A stretch of DNA of 64,000 bases from Ceratodon purpureus (Eukaryota > Streptophyta > Bryopsida > Pseudoditrichales > Ditrichaceae), in the NCBI GenBank assembly GCA_014871385.1, contig CM026425.1:12267152-12331151 (forward strand), given 5' to 3'. The notes beneath the pieces were generated by a model. It saw nothing but the letters and a program-made list of their open reading frames with translations, searched no databases and was not told the DNA's origin. Shown here in pieces: positions 32,655 through 44,900 of this stretch (position 1 is the first letter of the stretch; each line of letters begins with the position of its first letter). A program made the translations under genes and the position numbers.

Positions 32655-34617
32655 CAGCTTTAACATAATAGATACTCTTAACATCTTAAACATACTACTC
32701 TTCGAGGTAAGGATAATAGGGTGTGCTTTGGTTATATTTGGAATGGGTCTACATTCTTAATAGATTTGAGTCAAAAATCATAGTTAGAATATAAATTAAT
32801 GTGGTTTTAATGGGCCATTGGAACTTTAATTTAGAAATCCTTGATGGTAACAAATGTCAAATATACTATCGCATATCTATTAGCTCCATATGACCTTTAG
32901 GTGTTAGTCTAGCCATATTGAATTATTAGGTGCGTTGGTTTGTCAAATCTTCTTCATCATGCACGTATCCACATCCACATGTTTTTTTTGTATGGAATTT
33001 ATGAAGTTATTATCCTTGGATTTGTTGATGCTAAAATAAGTAAATTACTAAAATAATTCCATTATTTAAAATAAGTCACTTGCTAAAATTATAAGTGTAA
33101 AAGTATTTAAAACTTGACCAAGCCAAATTTGCATTAGATTTAGTTCAAGAATGGTCTTGAAAAGGTGAAGTCATTGATTTGAGCAACAATATTTTCTTAA
33201 AATATTATCATGTCAAGAATATCCCATTCTAAAAACCACGCCAACAAATGATTTTTTAAAAATATTAATACATCCTCCAATCTCCATTTGGAATAAATTT
33301 TTAATTACAATTTTCTAATATCGTAACAAATTGTTAATGATATCATTATTGAACACAATTATTTAAATGAAGTCTAAAATTCAAAGTCTGCAACTTTCAT
33401 TTGTACATAGCTCATAATTCAAAGTCTGCAACTGGCATCCATAAAAATTATCGCATAATAAGAATGGTTTAGTACACATCGGAAGTCATGTAGAGTATGG
33501 CTATTGTAAAGACTTGTAAATATTTACAATACTCATACTCTACATGACTTCTGAATTCCATTAGTTCAATGCCTTCCCCCGGAAAACTGAATAACCATGG
33601 ATATTCTTAGACAGCTCTGTATATTTATTCTGAACTTGAAACATGATAAAAGGGCTGTAAATCCAAACATGCTATGACAGTACCTTGTACGATGATATCT
33701 TTTGAGTTTCTAGAAGTCATCTGGATTCTGGAGGGGAGCCCTGCTTGCAACAAACTCTCTGTGGTCCTTTCTGCTTTAGATGAATTCTGCTGTACACTAC
33801 TCCTTTTGAAGCATTATATGTGACCTTGCTTCAACTTCAGATGCTGATTGGAAGGTTGTCCACCTATTTCCAACATTTTATGTGGTGTCTGTGTGTAGGG
33901 TAGAGAACCTCTGACTTTGGGTAGGAATTTGGTTAAGAATATCTTACAAAAAAAAGATCCCCAAAAAAATCTCAAATCTCAATTTATTTTTATTTTTTTC
34001 GTTGCCTTAGTTGGGTTCTAAAACTAAAAAGTTTCATAATTCCTAAACCACGAGTCCTCTTCTTGTGAAATTGGCTTCTAGCAAAGCTTTTTGAATTTTT
34101 GCTAATAACAAAGGTGGCACTCTCTAGGAGATGACTAGGCAAATAGTGCCCAATTCCACCCATGCACAGTGATTTTGCTTGGACACCTCCATGGAAGCAT
34201 TACTTTTTCTACTAGTGTTTCTGCATTCACTAAAAATTTGAAAATATAAAATAAAGATTGATACTTCATGCACAATAGCCAAAACCTCTAAAACGATTTC
34301 AGCTTTAAAAGAACTTTAGGAATTAAATTGATTAACAAACATCGTTAAAACTACATGAAAATCATTGGACATGCCATAAATTTAACTTCGTAACATATTT
34401 AGGTTGTAAGTTATGTCATGCAAACACTTAGGGATTTGTAGGCCCCTTCTACTTTAAAAATTCACGTGTGATGAGTTTAGAATTCTAAATTAGATTGTTC
34501 AACAATGTGTTACTTTAACATCAAAATGAAATTCTATCGTCTTCATAAAAGAATCTAAAAAATTAAATATTAAATGTTTTAGTCAATTTTGGTCAAGTAA
34601 GAGTTTGGTCATGAATG
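32655..34617. other. AT-rich intergenic DNA with a hairpin
   Basis: No gene is visible. A 17-bp phrase, attcaaagtctgcaact, occurs twice (about 33380 and 33416) just before the hairpin at 33482-33551. Confidence 0.5.
33482..33551. repeat. Short hairpin, precursor-like
   Basis: Arms of 29 nt (gaagtcatgtagagtatg... and its complement) have only two or three mismatches around a 12-nt loop. The 18 outer base pairs are perfect. It could be a miRNA-like precursor or the remnant of a tiny inverted-repeat element. Confidence 0.75.
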
Positions 34618-34748
34618 CACTAGTAGAAATATGGTCCGAAATGACTCGTCCACAATGACACAAATGGTCCAAAATGACTCAAGTTTGAGTCATTTTGGAC
34701 CATTTGTGTCATTGTGGACGAGTCATTTCGGACCATTTTCTACTAGTG
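34618..34748. mobile_element. CACTA-type MITE, copy 1 (131 bp)
   Basis: It starts CACTAGTAGAAAT and ends in the complement CTACTAGTG, is palindromic almost throughout (arms about 63 bp), and is flanked by the 3-bp duplication atg (34615-34617 and 34749-34751). CACTA ends with a 3-bp duplication are the mark of the En/Spm superfamily. A related copy lies at 51699-51840. Confidence 0.9.
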
Positions 34749-34989
34749 ATGGATCAAGTTTATAAAGATCTGAATGTACACATTTATCTTTTGAAAATAT
34801 TGGGATAGTATGGAATTAAAACACAATAGTTTTTTGAAACATATTGAGTTGAAACTCTGAGAGATTGTTATTTTCTTAAAAAAGAAAAAAAAATTAAAAA
34901 AAATCCACTTGTACAAATAATAATGTGGTGCATTGGAATTATCATAATTATTAACTGCATGAAAGAAATACCTCCAATTCTTTATGGCG

Positions 34990-35390
34990 ATTTGAGCTTG
35001 TCAATCCACTTAGTCTAAAGTCATGGCACAAGAAGGTCACTCTTTTTCCAAAGTCCATTTCTTTGTGCATTTAATTTGCTCTTTCTAATCAGTCACGGAA
35101 ACAGCCTGAGCTCCCTGGAAGACAAACTGTTGCATTGGAGGTGATGTGCACTAAAACCCACCGCAGCAGTACTTGTTCCTTCATTTCTTCATGACAAGTT
35201 GAGCTTGTCAATACACTTTGTCTAAAGTCATGCAATAAGATTGTCACTCCTTTTCCAAAGTCCAACTCTTTGTACATTTGTGCTCTTTCAAATTTGTCAC
35301 AGAAACAACCTGAGCTCCCTGGAAAAAAAACCTATTGCATTGGAAATGCTGCACACCGAAATGCAGTGCAGCAGTACCTGTTCCTCTCAC
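34990..35390. repeat. Tandem duplication of a segment of about 208 bp
   Basis: Two adjacent copies start gagcttgtcaat (34993 and 35201) and share gtctaaagtcatg, ttttccaaagtcca, cctgagctccctggaa, tgttgcattgga-like and gcagcagtac blocks. They are about 80% alike by eye. No product is recognised. Confidence 0.75.
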
Positions 35391-37290
35391 ATTCTCCATC
35401 TTTGACTGGATCTCGAACAATGATATGCTTGAGGATTAATTTTTCTGGTGTAATCCATTGTTGCTTGGTGTTCATCTTTTGGTGTCTTTATACATCTTTT
35501 TCACCTCTTTACAATGTCAAATATCATAATCATGGACATGAAATCATTTACTCCTATCTTAGTGCTAGATAGAACAATAAATAATTATTTTATCGATTGT
35601 AATTTTTGTAAACTTAATCAATTGTTCGATCTTTTATACATATTGTAACAGAAATAACAGAAATGGGTACTCCACACAATGAAATATTTGTCTCTCATGA
35701 AAAGAGTTTTGTATGTCAAATTATGTTGAATAGGTTTCTGAATGTTGATGTCAAATGACCTTTTTCAAACCTACTTTGACCTACTTTGACCCTCGCTCGT
35801 GCCAGCCGTTTTCAGTTCAAAACAATGGCTGGGGTCCCTTCATCTGTAGCCTGTGGAAAATGTAGCCTTCCTTTTGTCATCTAGAGCACTGTGAAAAGTG
35901 ATCTTGCTGCATGTGTGTCCAGTGCCTTTGTGGAATTCTGGGAAATCATTTGATCAGTCAGAGCAGGCTTCTAGATCAAAGGCTCCGGAGGATGCTGAAA
36001 TTCTCTCAGGAATGACATAAAGTGCAAAGAGCTGCTTACTTCTGGACTAAAGTAAAAGTTCCAAGTGATTCTGAGCTCAGACCATCCAAGGTCAATGAAC
36101 TCACAGTCTCACAATAGTCAGTGTAAAGTATGTGTGTGATTATGCATAATAACCCACTTCATTTTCCATGGTATGTGGCTCACCAGTCCCTTGCCTTGTC
36201 AAAAAGGATACATTTTGCATATGGTGGCACCATATCAGGTTTGCCACCTCCAGCACAAATATTTATAATTTTGAAAAAGTAAAGATTGACTTTCAAAATT
36301 GAATTTCTTGGTTCACTAAAAATGGCCTCAAATGATTTAGAATTAAACAATACTACAAAAAACAGTTTATTTTATTTTTATTTTTAAGTTTTCATGAATT
36401 TCTAAAATTTAGTAATTTTTGAGTTTTTCCTTTAAAAATTTGTCAAAATTCAAGATTTTTGGATTTTTCAATTTTTTTTTTTTTTTTTGAAAATCACAAT
36501 TCTATAAAGGTACCTACTCATTGTTCACTTTTTTCTTAGCTCACAAATTGTTTTTGTAATCCATGTTTTACTATTTTGTCATTTTTATTCCTTCTTATAG
36601 AAAATAATTTGCATGAAGGTCTAGAAAGGGTTTTGAGTCCCTAAAATTTTGCATGAGCATACATGACCTAGTCAGTTACATGAAAAAAAATATGACCAAA
36701 ATGTTTGAGGTAACAATCTTCAAGTCTCCCTTTGCACCGTGGAAGCAATGCCCAAAAAAACTTTTGCACAAACTAAGAATGTTACAATCTTGAGAACGAT
36801 AATCATCCAACAATTAGTTTTTAGAACTAGAAGTACAAATAGGCTTAGATTGAAGATCTTATGGTTAAAAGTCTTTAAAAAGTTTTAAAAACATTTTAAA
36901 CCCTTGGAAGTGCATAGAGGTAAAAAATCGCAGTTTTGAGGTTTCAAGCTTCCAAAAACAGAAGGAAAGTTAGGGGTTAAAGTGATCCAAGGATAAAAAA
37001 ATATCACTTCGTAGACTTCCTTAACAATCAATTTTTTTTTACTTAAATTTGATTTAATTTTCCAAAGTCACACTATTCAGAGTGAAACAAGCCACCAATG
37101 GAATTCAAGCATTGAAAATTCTCAAGAGAACATTAATGACGTGTCTATGCCATCAATCAAGTTAGTTTTCATGGAGAATACAAATTATTATATGATTTAT
37201 TTCTAGATATTAAAGTTTGTACCAATTTTGAAAGTGAAAAATATTTTGTCACCCACTTTGATTAGTAGAGAGGACCTGCGTATGCCATTA
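35391..37290. other. Intergenic DNA
   Basis: I see no gene. T- and A-rich tracts occur near 36350-36490 and 37030. Small ORFs (for example 35270-35572) lack domains. Confidence 0.5.
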
Positions 37291-37701
37291 AGGTAGAATG
37301 ACCTTAAACCGTGCGAATAAGAGATTCAGCATGGTTGTGGACCTCGTGTGTACTGTTTGTAATTTTTCTTGGATGGGGAAACAGGAGGGAGAGTGAATGC
37401 AAAAATTTCCAGAATTAAATAGCGAAAACTGAATTTACTACAAATTTTTGAAGCGAAAAGTGTACATGACCTTAAAGTGATCAGAAGACTCTCCTTTGTG
37501 GCGCTCACGCATGTAGCTAAAACCGTGCAAATAGAGTTAATGAACCATGAATCTATGAACCAACCACCTCCCTACACGTGTCCATATCGAGTCACTATTT
37601 ATGAAATTGCTGTGCACGCAATAAGGTCCATGCCATGGGTGGCTAAGGGGCGGTCTACCCTGCGCTTCTGGGGGGCCGCACGGTTTAAGGTCATTCTACC
37701 T
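37291..37701. mobile_element. MITE, AGGTAGA family, copy 2 (411 bp)
   Basis: Perfect 25-bp inverted ends begin AGGTAGAATGACCTTAAACC (37291 onward; complement ending at 37701). TA flanks both sides (within TTAA). The ends share AGGTAGA..GACCT with 31485-31903, and the lengths are close. Confidence 0.88.
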
Positions 37702-38027
37702 TAATCAAGATAGTCAATGGAGTGGAAAATTATCACCCCATGAATGACTGGGCCAGAAATAGTGTAATGCAGAAGACACCACATGTCGGGACCTGACAGG
37801 AGAAGGTTCCAAGTGACGTCAGAGGAATGAGATCATCCAGATGAGGGAGAGTCGAACTGGCTGACAAACCCTCACGTTAATCCAGACCCTTTTCAATATG
37901 AGCCTGCTTATTTAGGCCTGAAAGACCCCCTTCTGTGCACTTGCCAGTGTTGCCCACATGCACATTCCTCTTTCTCTTCCCCTCTCTCTTTGACACTAAG
38001 GAAGATGGTGCTTAATCCGTGCGTTTG
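37702..38027. other. Short intergenic stretch with target site of a retroposed insertion
   Basis: It is pyrimidine-rich near 37960-37990 (ctctttctcttcccctctctc). It ends in the 14-bp sequence aatccgtgcgtttg (38014-38027), which is repeated after the insertion at 38383-38396. Confidence 0.6.
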
Positions 38028-38382
38028 GATCTGGCCCCTTGAGAAGTCTCGGTGCAAACTTTGGTTAGGACTTATTGAGTATGGAAGGATTGCGTGGGAG
38101 AAAACGCAGACTGGTATCAAGAATGCCGGGGAGAACGAAGAGAAGGAGCTTAAGCTGTTGGAACAGTTCAAAACACTTTGGTGCTGGCGGAACGTCTTTG
38201 CGTGTTGGGCTGATAACCAGCCGACCTGGAACTAAGCGAGTCCTAGAATAGATTTGAGAAGTGAGGAGTGATTTGCTTTGTTTTCCCCCGGCCTCGCTGT
38301 AACTGGCGGGGTTGGGTTGTATTTGTGCTACTTTTTTCTGGCAATAAAGGGCCTCCCTTTGTTTGTTTCAAAAAAAAAATAA
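38028..38382 (+). mobile_element. Retroposed insertion with poly(A) tail (5'-truncated LINE end or processed transcript)
   Basis: The insertion is flanked by an exact 14-bp direct repeat (38014-38027 and 38383-38396). It carries an AATAAA signal (38343-38348) and ends in an A-rich tail (38370-38382). These are the marks of target-primed reverse transcription. The 5' part has an open frame ending WRNVFACWADNQPTWN and TAA at 38233. The ATGs of the overlapping ORFs lie in or beyond the target repeat, not in the insertion. The 3' part (cctcgctgtaactggcgggg, then T-rich and the A tail) resembles 3' ends of plant LINEs, so a 5'-truncated LINE is my first choice. Confidence 0.7.
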
Positions 38383-38396
38383 AATCCGTGCGTTTG

Positions 38397-40133
38397 CTAA
38401 ATCCGTGCTTATAGTCTGAGCATAACAATCATGCAGTGCAAGACTCAAAACCAACCTAAGGTTGAAGCACCCATAACCACCAAAATAAGGGTTTTCGCTT
38501 ATTTGTGGCAGTTCTGTTTTCAGGGAGTGATTTTCTTGGATTGGAAGATAGTTTTTTTACATAACGCGTATTTTTTTCATAATTTAAGTCCTCATAGATT
38601 AATAGATACAAATTTTCGAAGTGAAAAGTAGTTGTTTTCCTATAACCCACCTCTAGATTTCGCTAGAAACTACTTCAGTCAATACGTTAAACCACCACAC
38701 AATTTATTCCAAATTCTACAAATTTATTCCAAACCGTGGCTTGCCATTGCTTTGCTTGTTTCATGGGTGCTACAGTGGAATGGTGGTGATGGGTTCTAAC
38801 AAATGGTGGTGCAAGGAAAGTCTACAGTTTGGCCAAGTGTTATGTGGTGGTAATGGGTACGTCAACCTTAGTAGTGTTTGCAAGTTGGATGCATTCACAG
38901 TTACACGTAGGAATCGAAGTGGGTGGATTTGTATACTACCATGGTTCGTCACTTACTTTGAGCTTGACTGACAATAGGGCATGCCTAAGGGGCATTTTGT
39001 TTAATTTCACTTTTAGCATTTTTAATTAAGTGAGGTAGTTTGACATGCTCATGTGGACTCTACCAAACAGCTCCTCTAATTCTTGCAAGTATGTGAAATT
39101 TTTGCAATTAATTTAAGCTGTTCAAATCACTTAAGTCCACGGTTTAAGCACAGTCTACCATTGTACCACCATTGAGCACCCACAAGCACATTCTCATCAC
39201 CTCCAATGATTCTCCATGCCTGCTTGTGGCCTTTGAAGGTGGAAGGCTTGACCCCCACGACAGACAGCCGCACCCACCACTGTGTGGCAATGGGTCGCCT
39301 TTTCCTCCCCCTCCGGAGGTGGAGGGGTGGTACTTGAGACTGGCATCTGGAGGTGCCTCCCTCCCTCCCCGCTTCAGGACTCACTATTACACCTTGCTGG
39401 AAAAATCACAGTTATGTATGTCCCTGGATCTCTGCCTAATCCAGGCAAAGGGGGACGAGTCGTGGGCACTTGCTTGCACACAGGGCCTCTTTGTACCTTT
39501 GAGGCCTTTTTTGGAGGCTATGGTTGGCTGCAACTGGGAAGCAGTTGGAGATTGGCTTTATGCTACAATCTTTTAGGTGATGGGATGTATCATGTCGGAG
39601 GAAAAAATTGATTCAGCAAACAGTTTTAGAAAATTAACTAAAAGGAAAGGGATAGATGTTTTCTGGAATTTGTAATTTCTGGAATGCAATAAAGATATCA
39701 AATTTTGAAACTTAAATTCAAAAGTTCTTTAGTTTCTAGTCAAATTGTTTGTTGTTTTTTTATTTTATTTTTATTTTTTTGCACTTTACTTAGATAATCT
39801 CTAGTGAACACTTGACATATTATTTGCTTTGATAATTTTTTTATAAAAATAAATGTTTTGTAATTTGTTTTGATAACTTTTACATTTTGAATAGCTCTAT
39901 AACTTTTGAATTGTAGATATTTTGTATTTTGGATATTTTTACATTATAAGGATACTTCTACATTATGAGGGTACTTTTACGTTACATGTGGTATATATAT
40001 TTATACATTCAAATTCATTCTGTCATTTTCATATTCTTGTAGTCCCTAAATGTAAGGGTTTTTTTTGTTCATATTCCTAAGTTCACTTAATTGACTTTAA
40101 AACAAAGCTTTGTAGTGTTTTATTATTTTATCA
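38397..40133. other. Intergenic DNA with one GC-richer island
   Basis: Between 39170 and 39580 an island of higher GC has overlapping ORFs on both strands (longest 39172-39576, 134 codons). I recognise no family and suspect a gene fragment at best. The rest is AT-rich. Confidence 0.4.
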
Positions 40134-41000
40134 ATGGGAAAGTCAAACTTGGATTGTAAGATGGAAGAATCAAAGTTTGAGGACTTTTTGGAGATGGATC
40201 CAAAAGGTTATTATGGCCGTTATAAAGAGGTTTTAGGAAAATGGTCTAACAAGGTTGTTTACAAAGGATTTGATGTAGTACTTGGGTTGGAGGTGGCATG
40301 GAACCAAATTCATTTTGGAACAAATGCAACTACTCATCCATTACACCTTATTGAAAATGAGATGAGATTATTGCAAACACTATATCACAAAAATATCATT
40401 TGTTATAGAACCTCGTGGACAGATGTCAAGAAGAATAACTTAAACTTCATTACTGAATTATGCACACCTGGATCTCCAAAGCGTTAATGGGCAAGGTACA
40501 ATATGCAAAGCATATATCACTTATTGTAGTGAAGAATTGGACACATCAAGTTTTGGACGGATTGGAATACCTCCATAGCCAGAGTCCACCTATTATACAC
40601 CGTGACATCAAATGCGAAAATATCTTTATTAGTGGCAACACTGAACACCTCAAAATTGGAGACATGAGTTTCTGCACAAGAATGAGGAACCAAAGAAACA
40701 ATTAGTCTCGTGGGAACATGGGGCTTTATGGCACCTAAGATGTTTGAAGAAGGCTACAACATACTTGTGGATATTTATGCACTTGGCATGTGTGTTTTGG
40801 AAATGATTACCAACAAGTATCCGTATGATGAATGCGAGAACACTATGCAAGTTTGCAAGAAATTAGATGAAGGAAAAGAACCCTTGGCATTAACAAATTT
40901 AGCAAATTCTGAAGTTCAAACTTTTATCAGAAAATGCTTGGCTCCTTTATCACACAGACCTTCAGCTTCAGAGCTCCTTTCAGATCCATTTCTCACATGA
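40134..41000 (+). pseudogene. WNK-type protein kinase pseudogene, intronless, two frameshifts
   Basis: Three successive frames cover most of a WNK kinase domain. Frame 1 (40134-40487): MDPKGYYGRYKEVLGK, NKVVYKGFD, LEVAWNQ, ENEMRLLQTLYHKNII and [10 protein letters not shown]. Frame 2 (to 40704): [17 protein letters not shown], then [13 protein letters not shown] with the catalytic HRD, and KIGDM. Frame 3 (to 41000): VGTWGFMAPKMFEEGYN, VDIYALGMCVLEMIT, KYPY and a C-lobe end SELLSDPFL. AWNQ in place of the usual lysine strand is the WNK hallmark, and the WNK-specific lysine survives in NKVVY. The glycine loop (GKWSN for GKGAF) and APE (APK) are damaged. WNK genes normally have introns in this region; their absence suggests a retrocopy, though I see no poly(A) tail. 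It is not expected to make a working kinase. Confidence 0.85.
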
Positions 41001-41929
41001 GTAAAATCACAGCAACTCAAAATGTACTTTATCAAAGAAGAAATGAAAAATCAGTCCAGAATGAAAGCCTTTGGAGCATCTTGGACTAAGATTTTTACTC
41101 GATTCATGCACCAGATCCTTTCATGTTCTATTCTCCATGATAATTTTAAGTTACTTGTTTGAATATTGCTTGTTTGAATATTGCATGTTTGAATACTGCT
41201 TGAAATTTGAACATTTTTATTGAAGTTTATGCCTTCAACCTTATTTTGTCTCCAAAACTTTCTTGCCGCTTACTAAATTCTAGTTCGATTGAAACTGAGC
41301 CCTTCTCCTTCCAAAGTTAACAAGAGGATAGTGATGAATTCTCGTCCAGACGGGGTTTCATCTCAAACGAACTTCCGACCAGAGGCCAAACCAGAGTAAA
41401 ACCCATTCAAATCAACCACACCCAGAGAGTCAGATGCCCAAGTGATTTAGCACTCCTTTAACAATCTGCAGACAACTTCAACAAGGCATCCCTTGAAGTT
41501 GCAATGAGTAATAAATCCGCTCATGTCCCCTGCCTGTTTCCAGTGGCTCTCTTCAACAAAACGTTTCTATTCACTAGGTGCAGTTATTCAAAAGCCCGAG
41601 GTAGACTAATCCCTCTTATCTGAAACAGAAGATGCTTACTCAGCATTCATTTAAAGAACCATGCTAATCACCGTAGATTACAAATGCACATACGTACCAT
41701 ATGCTGAGAAACCAATCCGAGTTCAATTGAAGTCCTAAACCTAAACCTTCCAGTGCTCATGCTAGAGAGAATCATCGTGCAAGCACAGCACATATCGTCG
41801 TCGCCATCATCCATCCACATTTCGAAATGTAAAAAGAACCTGTAGTTCAGGAGGATCCTTGGCCCTGACAACCTATACAGGTGAGCGGCAGATGACCAGC
41901 AAGTAAGTGGTCCAACAGGGATTCAACAA
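41001..41929. other. Intergenic, includes 3' flank of the FtsH gene
   Basis: No gene is visible. A short direct repeat tgtttgaata(c/t)tgc occurs three times near 41156-41200. The right part should hold the 3' UTR of the minus-strand FtsH gene. Confidence 0.5.
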
Positions 41930-44900
41930 TCAAGTCCCGGCAGGTGCAGCAGACTTCGTTTTTGATGAGGCAGCGGCAGCCACGGCCGCGGCCGCATTTG
42001 CAGCTGCCTGTGCAGCAGAGGCAGTTGTGGGTAAAATCGGTTGAGGGTTGGGAAGGGAAACATTGGGTTTGATAGCTTGCTCCTTAACTTGCGCCAGTAG
42101 AGCCTTTATTTCTACAGCAGTCATCGTCTCACGTTCCAAGAGAGTAGCTGCCAGGGTGTGGAGTTCGCGTTGATGTGTAGTAAGTATTCTTTTTGCATTT
42201 TCGTAAGCAGTCTGTAAGAGTTCACGAACTTCGGTTTCGACAAGAAGCCGTGTGTCCATGCTCATTGATTTGCCATCATCTTCGTAATTGTGAGCAACCA
42301 CACCAACTGCTTTGCTCATTCCATACTTGGTAACCATTTCTCGTGCTAATCTGGTTGCCTGAACAATGTCTGAAGAAGCACCAGATGTGACCTGATGAAA
42401 AGACACACTTCCATAATTAAAAAACTGAAGCGCAATCACTCTTCTATTCAGCAACTATAGAGGAAAGAATCTGAAAAGGAGTAACTGCAATCTAGGCTCA
42501 AAGAGATAGTACATACTCTGATCCACCAATGGCAATGCCTAAATACATCATTGCGAGAAACTCCGCATTGCTCTATTAGGAAATGTAAATATTAAAAAAA
42601 TACCAGACAGATATGAAATGAAGACCAAGGTGTAGACGAGGAAGCAAAATGAAAACACCACATACCTCTCCTTCTCCAAACACAAGTTCCTCGGCAACAC
42701 GTCCACCCATGCATACATCCAGACGTGCAAGCATTTGCTTGCGTGAGAAACTAGTCTCGTCCTTATCAGGCAGCTGGGTGACCATGCCAAGAGCCATACC
42801 CCTCGGTACAATTGTGGCCTTATGAACTGGTAAAGCTGCGTCGGTAAAAATAGCAACAAGCGCATGACCACCTTCATGATAAGCAGTGAGTCGTCTAGAC
42901 TCCTCTGATATCACTGCAGACTTGCGCTCACTACCCATCATGATTTTATCTTTTGCGAACTCCAAATCTACCATGCTTACATCCTTCTGCCCATCCATAG
43001 CAGCCTTCAAAGCGGCTACATTGATAAGGTTGGCCAAGTCGGCGCCTGAAAACCCAGGAGTTCCACGAGCTATAATGGAGAGATCGACATCTCCAGACTT
43101 TGGCACCTGCAAGTTAATAACGTCAGCACAGGTGACTCTGAGCATTAGCACAGCTATTCAAGTGTGTTCACCACTAATCATATATGAGATTCAATTTTAC
43201 GTTAAATTGGATTAACTTCAATTCTTTACATTAGTGATGCCATCTTGCAAGGGCGCAGCAGCTTAACTTCCCTAAGCCAGTTGATTCCACAGAGCACTTC
43301 AGACAGTAACACATGAACCTGGAGGTAGAGAGAAGGTATAAAATGTCATGGAAACCGGAAGTACCTTGCTCATATGTGCTTCCAGTATTTGACGACGTCC
43401 TTCAACATCAGGGTTAGGGACCACAACATGCCGATCAAACCGACCAGGTCGTACCAACGCTTTGTCGAGGGATTCAGGAAAATTTGTTGCAGCAACAACA
43501 ATTATACCCTCATTCTGCTTAAAACCATCCAACTCCACAAGCAGCTGATTCAGAGTCATCTTCATGTATTGCTGGTCTTTAGGGTTTCTGCTCCCGCCGA
43601 TCGCGTCAATCTCATCCATGAAAATAATGCAGGGTGCCCTGCAACAAGCCAGGATCAAAAGTGGTTAGCAACAACTATGTTAACGTCGTATATGTACTGA
43701 AAATGCTTCTGTTCTCTAGAACCTGTAAAAAGCGGTAACAGCAATAAGAGTAGTAAAATGTGTCCCATGTCGTTTAAGACTTTGATGTGAATCATGCAAA
43801 TAGAGACAACAAGCCGAAAGCCAAAGATACACGAAAGAGAGGCTGATGGAAAAGGTCATATAGAAATGCACACAAGCAGGTAGTAGCATTGGACTGCAAC
43901 AATGAATAAAAGATGAAAGGCAGAAGAAGGCACACTACCGTTTCTTGGCTGCAGCAAACAAGTCCCGCACTCGTCGAGCACCAACTCCCACAAACATCTC
44001 CTCAAATTCGCTTCCACTACAATAGAAAAATGGAACTCCAGCTTCCCCAGCTATGGCCCTAGCGAGCATGGTCTTTCCTGTACCAGGTGGTCCAACTAAC
44101 AAAACTCCCTTTGGCAGCTTACCACCTAACCTTGTAAATCTCTGCAAGAAAATATTCATATCAATTTAGTCCCTCATCCCAAAAAGAACAGCAAAAATAT
44201 CCACGCAGAAATGACTGCGAAAATCACATGTGCCGCTGCGTACATGAATTTACTACAATGTACCTGAGGGTCACGTAAATAATGAACAATTTCTTCAAGT
44301 TCAGCCTTAGCTTCATCCACGCCTTTGACATCGCTAAATTTGGTGCTTGACTCCAGACTCGGCTGTACTTCCTCATTCAAACCCAGACCTGGAATCATAA
44401 CAAGATAATATGATTTAAACGAACTGGTTCATTCCTGACGGCATACAAGCGTTGATTTTGAAACAATAGAAGAATTAAATACTATACTCTAGAAAGTAGA
44501 TACAATGATTATTAATGACCATAAAGTCATGCAGTACTCTACCTTTCCCAATTCCACGATCTTCAATCAAAGCCCCAACACCTGATATTAACAAGAAACC
44601 AAGGGCTAAGGTGCGCAGTGTTCGCCAAGCTTGCACTTTAATTCCTCCTTCCGCAGTGACCATGTGAATTGGAGCTTGTGGGGTACCAAGCAGTCCCTCT
44701 TTCGTCATCACGCCTGCACCTCCGAGGATGGGAGCTGCTGCTGATGCCATACTAAGGTTGGGTTCGGATGCCATTCCACTGCTAGATGCTGCTGCTCCTG
44801 CTCAACAAGAATCTTAGGTACATCAGAAACAAGGAATAGACAAACAAGGCAAGCCTCTGAGATTTAGTTACTTATTGAAGTGTCTTAAGGTAAGTTTCTG

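Noticed and set aside
37990..38235. An 81-codon ORF with downstream AATAAA that looks like a small gene
   Set aside because: The left boundary of a retroposed insertion (after the 14-bp repeat ending at 38027) cuts through it, so its start codons are in unrelated flanking DNA.
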